Source: Heterocephalus glaber (Eukaryota > Chordata > Mammalia > Rodentia > Bathyergidae). From it: a stretch of DNA of 64,000 bases. This document shows, one piece after another, positions 60,478 through 64,000 of this stretch. The translations under genes and the position numbers were made by a program. The stretch's first letter is position 1. Each line of letters starts with the position of its first letter. The notes beneath the pieces are model-generated. The model was not told the DNA's origin. It ran no database searches and saw nothing but the letters and a program-made list of their open reading frames with translations. Location of the stretch: assembly GCF_000247695.1 (NCBI RefSeq), contig NW_004624783.1, positions 248,919 to 312,918 of the forward strand, read 5' to 3'.

Positions 60478-60491
60478 CCTGCAGGGGGCAG
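60478..60491 (+). promoter_or_regulatory. CTCF-like motif after the hip exon
   Basis: cctgcagggggcag matches the CTCF core at all but one position, in the same orientation as the intron 3 site. It lies about 100 nt past the hip donor. Binding is inferred only. Confidence 0.3.
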
Positions 60492-61045
60492 TGGTTCTGA
60501 GCTACCCCTGCTCTACCCTAGTGCTCCCAATAGAATGAGTGGCTGGGTTTAGGGCTTGGGTAGTGGTCAGAGATGGAGCCAGGGACTGTGTCAGGGCTCA
60601 GCATGGCCCAGGGTTGACTTGGTCTTGGGCAGGAGAGAGGGCTGAGTGTTCATCTGGGGAAGGGCAGGGTTAGCCTGCCTTTCCCTGTGGGTCCAAGTTT
60701 ACCACCGTGTGCAGCTCACTGGCTTCAGAAGGGGAAGGCTGAGGTTTCTGGGGCAGACACCCACTGTAAAGGGAAAGCCTCCACCTCCTGTCTTGGGGTG
60801 ACCTAGTTTCATTTGCAGTGGGTCTCCTTTGCAGAAGATAAGCATCAGAAGCTACCGCTTGGACCTAGAGGGGGGAACCCCACCTGCACCCTGTGTCTGG
60901 GTTTCCTTAGCTCCATCAGAGAGGAAGGCTCAAGTCTCCCAAGATCCATACCACTATTCAAGGCAGCAGTGCAACCAGGAAGTTCAGGCTGGGGGCTTCC
61001 AGTTTATAGGGGTAGGTGTTTCATCTCCCACTTTCAAAGCATCCC

Positions 61046-61046
<1 letters not shown>

Positions 61047-61099
<53 letters not shown>
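61047..61099. repeat. (AC)26 microsatellite
   Basis: The longest uninterrupted microsatellite in the window; likely polymorphic. Confidence 0.95.
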
Positions 61100-61101
<2 letters not shown>

Positions 61102-61144
61102 CTAGGAACATCCCATCCTTGCAGTTCCTATGAGAGGTTGGCAG

Positions 61145-61255
61145 CAGGGAATTGTTATTTTGGAGATGGAGAAACTGAGGCTCAGAGAAGGACAGCACCT
61201 AAGATCAGCCAGAAAGTCAGTGGCCAAACAAAGCCTTGAGCTTGGATACCAGCTC
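61145..61255 (-). mobile_element. MIR SINE, reverse
   Basis: gatggagaaactgaggctca, gagaaggacagcacctaaga and agccagaaagtcagtgg form the reverse MIR core. Confidence 0.65.
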
Positions 61256-62582
61256 CCCAGCTGGGACTGTTCCAGGCTGGCAGAAGGCACAGAGAGCTGG
61301 CTCATCCTGTCCTCGTAGTGGAAGAGAGGTGGTAGTGTCAGGGGAGCTCCCAAGACCCGTTTAGCCATCCTTCTGGCTGGGTTGGTAGTGTATAGGGGGT
61401 GCTTCTTGGGGACTGGGGAGGGTTCTGGGGTGCACAGCATCTCAGCATCGGGAAGGACCCTATGGCATCTATTCAGCCCAGACCCCGGTGTCCTGTGACC
61501 ACTGAGGACCCAACGTGACACGGACCCAGCATCACAGAAGTCTCGGCTGCAGCCCAGCCAGCCTGCACACAGAGGTTAATGAAGCACTCACGGTGTGCAG
61601 CCTTGGTGTGCTGGGTCCCTGGCTGTTACCGGTAGATGTGAACTTCAAGTTCTAGGAATGGCTTTGACCTTCTTGCAAACTTATAGCAAAGCCAGGCCTG
61701 GAAGCCAAGGCTCTGGGGTGGGCTCACTTGCAGGGTGGGTGCTGTGTCTGCCACAGGAGTCTCCTGCCATCTGATTCTGGCGGCAGTAGTGACACCTTCA
61801 GCAGCCCCAGCCAATACCCTCTCTCGGCTGTTTCTTATCCTCCTTTGGGACCAACTCTGAATAATCTCAGTGGCCTGCCGAAGCTCATCTCTTCCTCTTG
61901 ATAAAGTTCCTCTTCCCTTTTCACTAATTGTCCTGAGATTCCCCTGTCTCTGTCTTTCTCACGCTCCTGGCTCTGGCTGTGCTGCCACCGTCTTGTTCTA
62001 TTTCTTTTCAGTGCATCCTTTCACACAGACATTGAAGGTCTGGGACAGGGCAGCATTTGGGGCCCCTTCCCCTTTCCCCTGAGAGCCCTCTGGGTCATCC
62101 TCCGCCTTCCTCTCCCCCCATTAGAGCCTCACATCTAGCAAACTCATCACTGAATGCTCTGTACAATACTTTCCAAAAAGTCTTTCAAAATATCAGAGGA
62201 GCCCTGTGTTTCCTGGAGAAATATCTTGGTTCCAGGAAGGGCAGGGACAGTTTTGGAGCTGAACATAACAGGGGTGTCACGGAACAGCTGAAGCTTAGAC
62301 TTCAGAGTGAGGGCTTCAGCATGGCATGTAGGTGGCCTCTTGGGCATCTAGACCTCATTTCTGTGGCCTACCCCAGCTGAGGTTGAAGGGTCACTGGCCA
62401 TAAGGAAATAATAAATGTGAAGTATGGAGTAGCTGCCATCTCTATATGCCTAATTGTGCTCTTTTAATGAACTAAAGAAAACATTCTTATTTGCATCTAT
62501 CTATTTGTACCTAGAAAAAAGACCTCTGACATTCATTGAGGGTATATGAAAAATTCTCTGACACATGCGTATCTCTGAGGCT

Positions 62583-62955
62583 TCTCAAGCATTGACTGGT
62601 GTGTGCATTCCCCGAAGGTTCTTGTTAGAATCCAGGTTCTGAGCAAGTGGCAGGTTGGGTGACAACTGAGACTTTTGTTTTTGCAGTCTTGAGAATTGAA
62701 TCCAGGGCCTTTGCATTGAGTTACATTCCCATGCCTTTCACATTTTTAATAATTTGTATTTTGGGGCAGAGTCTTGACATTAAGTTGCTAAGTTGCCCAG
62801 GCTGTTGAACTTGCGATCTTCCTCCCGAGCCTCCCAGAGTGCTGGGGTTACAGGTTTGATCACCATGCCCAGGTTAGAGTCTGTATTTCTAAGACATGCT
62901 CAGGCAGACCTGCTGCTGCTGCTCTGGGACCACTCTGAGTAGCAAAGCATCAAAT
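62583..62955. mobile_element. MER5-like hAT DNA transposon relic, split by a SINE
   Basis: The left part (attgactggtgtgtgcattcc...tagaatccaggttctg) and right part (gagtctgtatttctaag...accactctgagtagcaaagc) match the two halves of the MER5A-type consensus around the SINE at 62669-62873. Confidence 0.65.
62669..62873 (-). mobile_element. B4-like SINE inserted in a MER5-like element
   Basis: The reversed ID part (gagaattgaatccagggcc) and reversed B1 part (gctaagttgcccaggctg, gtgctggggttacagg) are both present. MER5-like sequence continues on both sides, so the SINE is the younger insertion. Confidence 0.8.
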
Positions 62956-64000
62956 CACAGCTCATGTTTCTCTCCTGCAAAGTAGGCCCATGGTGCTCAC
63001 CTCACAGGCAGTGTGAATGGAAAGAAGCTTTGATTAAATGAGAACCACAAGCTAGAGGGGTGCAGATGCTGGCCTGGATCCTGAGGGTCTAATCTCTCCT
63101 TCGTATCTGCCTTCACTGACCTCTGATCTACTCCGGATGTAGCAGTCCTCCAGTCAGTTACTGGGAGCCTCAGTGTTACCTGGTACCTGAGGAGGGTTGG
63201 TGAAGGAGTAACTCCTGCAGCCTGAGATGCAGCAACTCTTATCCACCCCTGAAAAGTGTCAAGCATGGGCAGGAACACTTAGGGCCAGTAGAAGAGGGAG
63301 TCAGACTGAGGTTCCTGACAGATAAGGGGTGCCCTCTTCATGCCCAGCAGAGTGTGGAGCTAGACTGGTTGCCGGGGCCACCTCCTTAAGGTGACTTGTT
63401 TCTGCAGGCAAGCTCAGTGCCCGAATGGTGCTCTCTCAGTCCTCAGCTCCTGCCTTTGAGCTTTTATCCAAGCCAACCCAGGCCTGTCCACAGGATGCAA
63501 ATGCCTGTGTCCTTCTGTCTAGTATGGTTGCTGCCAGCTACATGCAGCCATGAACCCTTAGGATGTGGTAGAACAACAGAGGAAGCAGAATTTAATTTGA
63601 TTTAATTTGAATTCAAATAACCACATTTGGGTATTGGCTATCACATGGGATACTACAGGGCTAAGCTACAGTCAGTCCAGCTTACCTCTGCTCCCCTGTG
63701 TGCACTGACACATTGAGAAGAAGGTCTAGGAGGGAGGAGATAAGTGGGGAGAGGGGACAACTAAGGGACTTTGACAGCCAAGCCCAGAGCTCCGATGTGC
63801 CAGGCAGCATGTGAGGTCCTCAGTGTGTTTCCAGCTGTTCCTCTCACCTAGTGATCTCCAGTGAGTCCATGCCCTGAGCTAAGGGCTGACACTGGAGATG
63901 ACCTCTGGCTCCTTGCTGAGCCCGACAGTGCCCACCTTCCACACATACATTCTGCTCCAAGCCCATTCACCTACCAATGGTCCCAATGCAAGTGCTTTTA

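Larger units (their letters stand above)
22290..64000 (+). other. ADCYAP1R1: ADCYAP1R1 gene (PACAP type 1 receptor, PAC1), 3' end outside the window
   Basis: The gene encodes the class B G-protein-coupled receptor for PACAP, which also binds VIP more weakly. It sits in the plasma membrane of neurons, neuroendocrine and other cells and signals mainly through Gs/cAMP and Gq/phospholipase C. Eleven constitutive coding exons assemble in one frame to 1004 nt (334 codons plus 2 nt), with every junction phase agreeing. The product has a signal peptide (1-20), a hormone-binding domain with six cysteines (34, 54, 63, 77, 104, 120) plus Cys25, and TM1-TM5. TM1 onward is nearly identical to the mammalian receptor as I know it. 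The 14-residue difference from the full-length receptor is exactly the missing exon 6. The exons for TM6, TM7 and the C-tail lie beyond position 64000. Exon numbers follow the scheme in which exon 2 carries the start codon. Confidence 0.95.
60381..64000 (+). other. ADCYAP1R1: Intron downstream of the hip exon, truncated by the window edge
   Basis: It contains a CTCF-like motif (60478-60491), (CA)26 at 61048-61099 and a MIR near 61150-61250. A MER5-like element at about 62583-62955 is interrupted by a B4-like SINE. The hop exon and the constitutive RLARSTLLLIP exon were searched for and not seen. Confidence 0.7.

Noticed and set aside
60820..60880. Possible hop cassette after tctcctttgcag
   Set aside because: The translation (KISIRSYRL...) does not resemble the cysteine-rich hop peptide, and no donor gives an 81-84-nt exon.

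Overview
The window is vertebrate, and specifically mammalian, nuclear DNA: AT/GC-mixed, mostly non-coding, with short exons bounded by GT-AG splice sites, one CpG island and abundant old mammalian repeats (MIR, L2, L1, MER5-type hAT, MaLR LTRs). tRNA-Ala-like ID SINEs and dimeric B1-ID (B4-like) SINEs point to a rodent. The form of the ID elements ('ggatttagctcagtgg...gttcgatccccggtacc') resembles what I remember of hystricognath rodents such as guinea pigs and mole-rats. The order is secure; the family is a guess.

Only one gene can be supported: ADCYAP1R1, the PACAP type 1 receptor (PAC1), a class B G-protein-coupled receptor on the + strand. Positions 1-22,100 are upstream intergenic DNA with repeats and no gene I can recognise. 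A CpG island at about 22,130-22,790 holds a TATA-less promoter and non-coding exon 1, whose donor is at 22,575/22,576. Coding exons follow at 31,004-31,054 (exon 2, start codon and signal peptide), 32,725, 44,563, 46,781, 50,365, 50,967, 51,488, 52,499, 52,993, 53,555 and 57,185. An 84-nt in-frame alternative exon at 60,297-60,380 is the 'hip' cassette of intracellular loop 3. The exons for 'hop', TM6, TM7 and the C-tail lie beyond the right edge.

The exons assemble in one continuous frame: 334 codons plus 2 nt without hip. They cover the signal peptide, the six-cysteine hormone-binding domain, TM1-TM5 and the start of loop 3. All phases agree, and the protein matches the known PAC1 sequence closely from TM1 onward. 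The one missing piece is the 42-nt exon 6 (14 residues of the ectodomain, skipped together with exon 5 in the PAC1-short isoform). I found no intact copy between exons 5 and 7, only weak relic candidates. The same interval carries three ID SINEs, two of them a close inverted pair.

Other points are an extra N-glycosylation sequon in exon 7, a strong cryptic 3' splice site in intron 2, two CTCF-like motifs, a 14-bp inverted repeat around a (TG)n tract, a SINE nested inside an older DNA transposon, and a 100-N assembly gap in intron 13. I see no operon, CRISPR array, intact mobile element or novel gene system.
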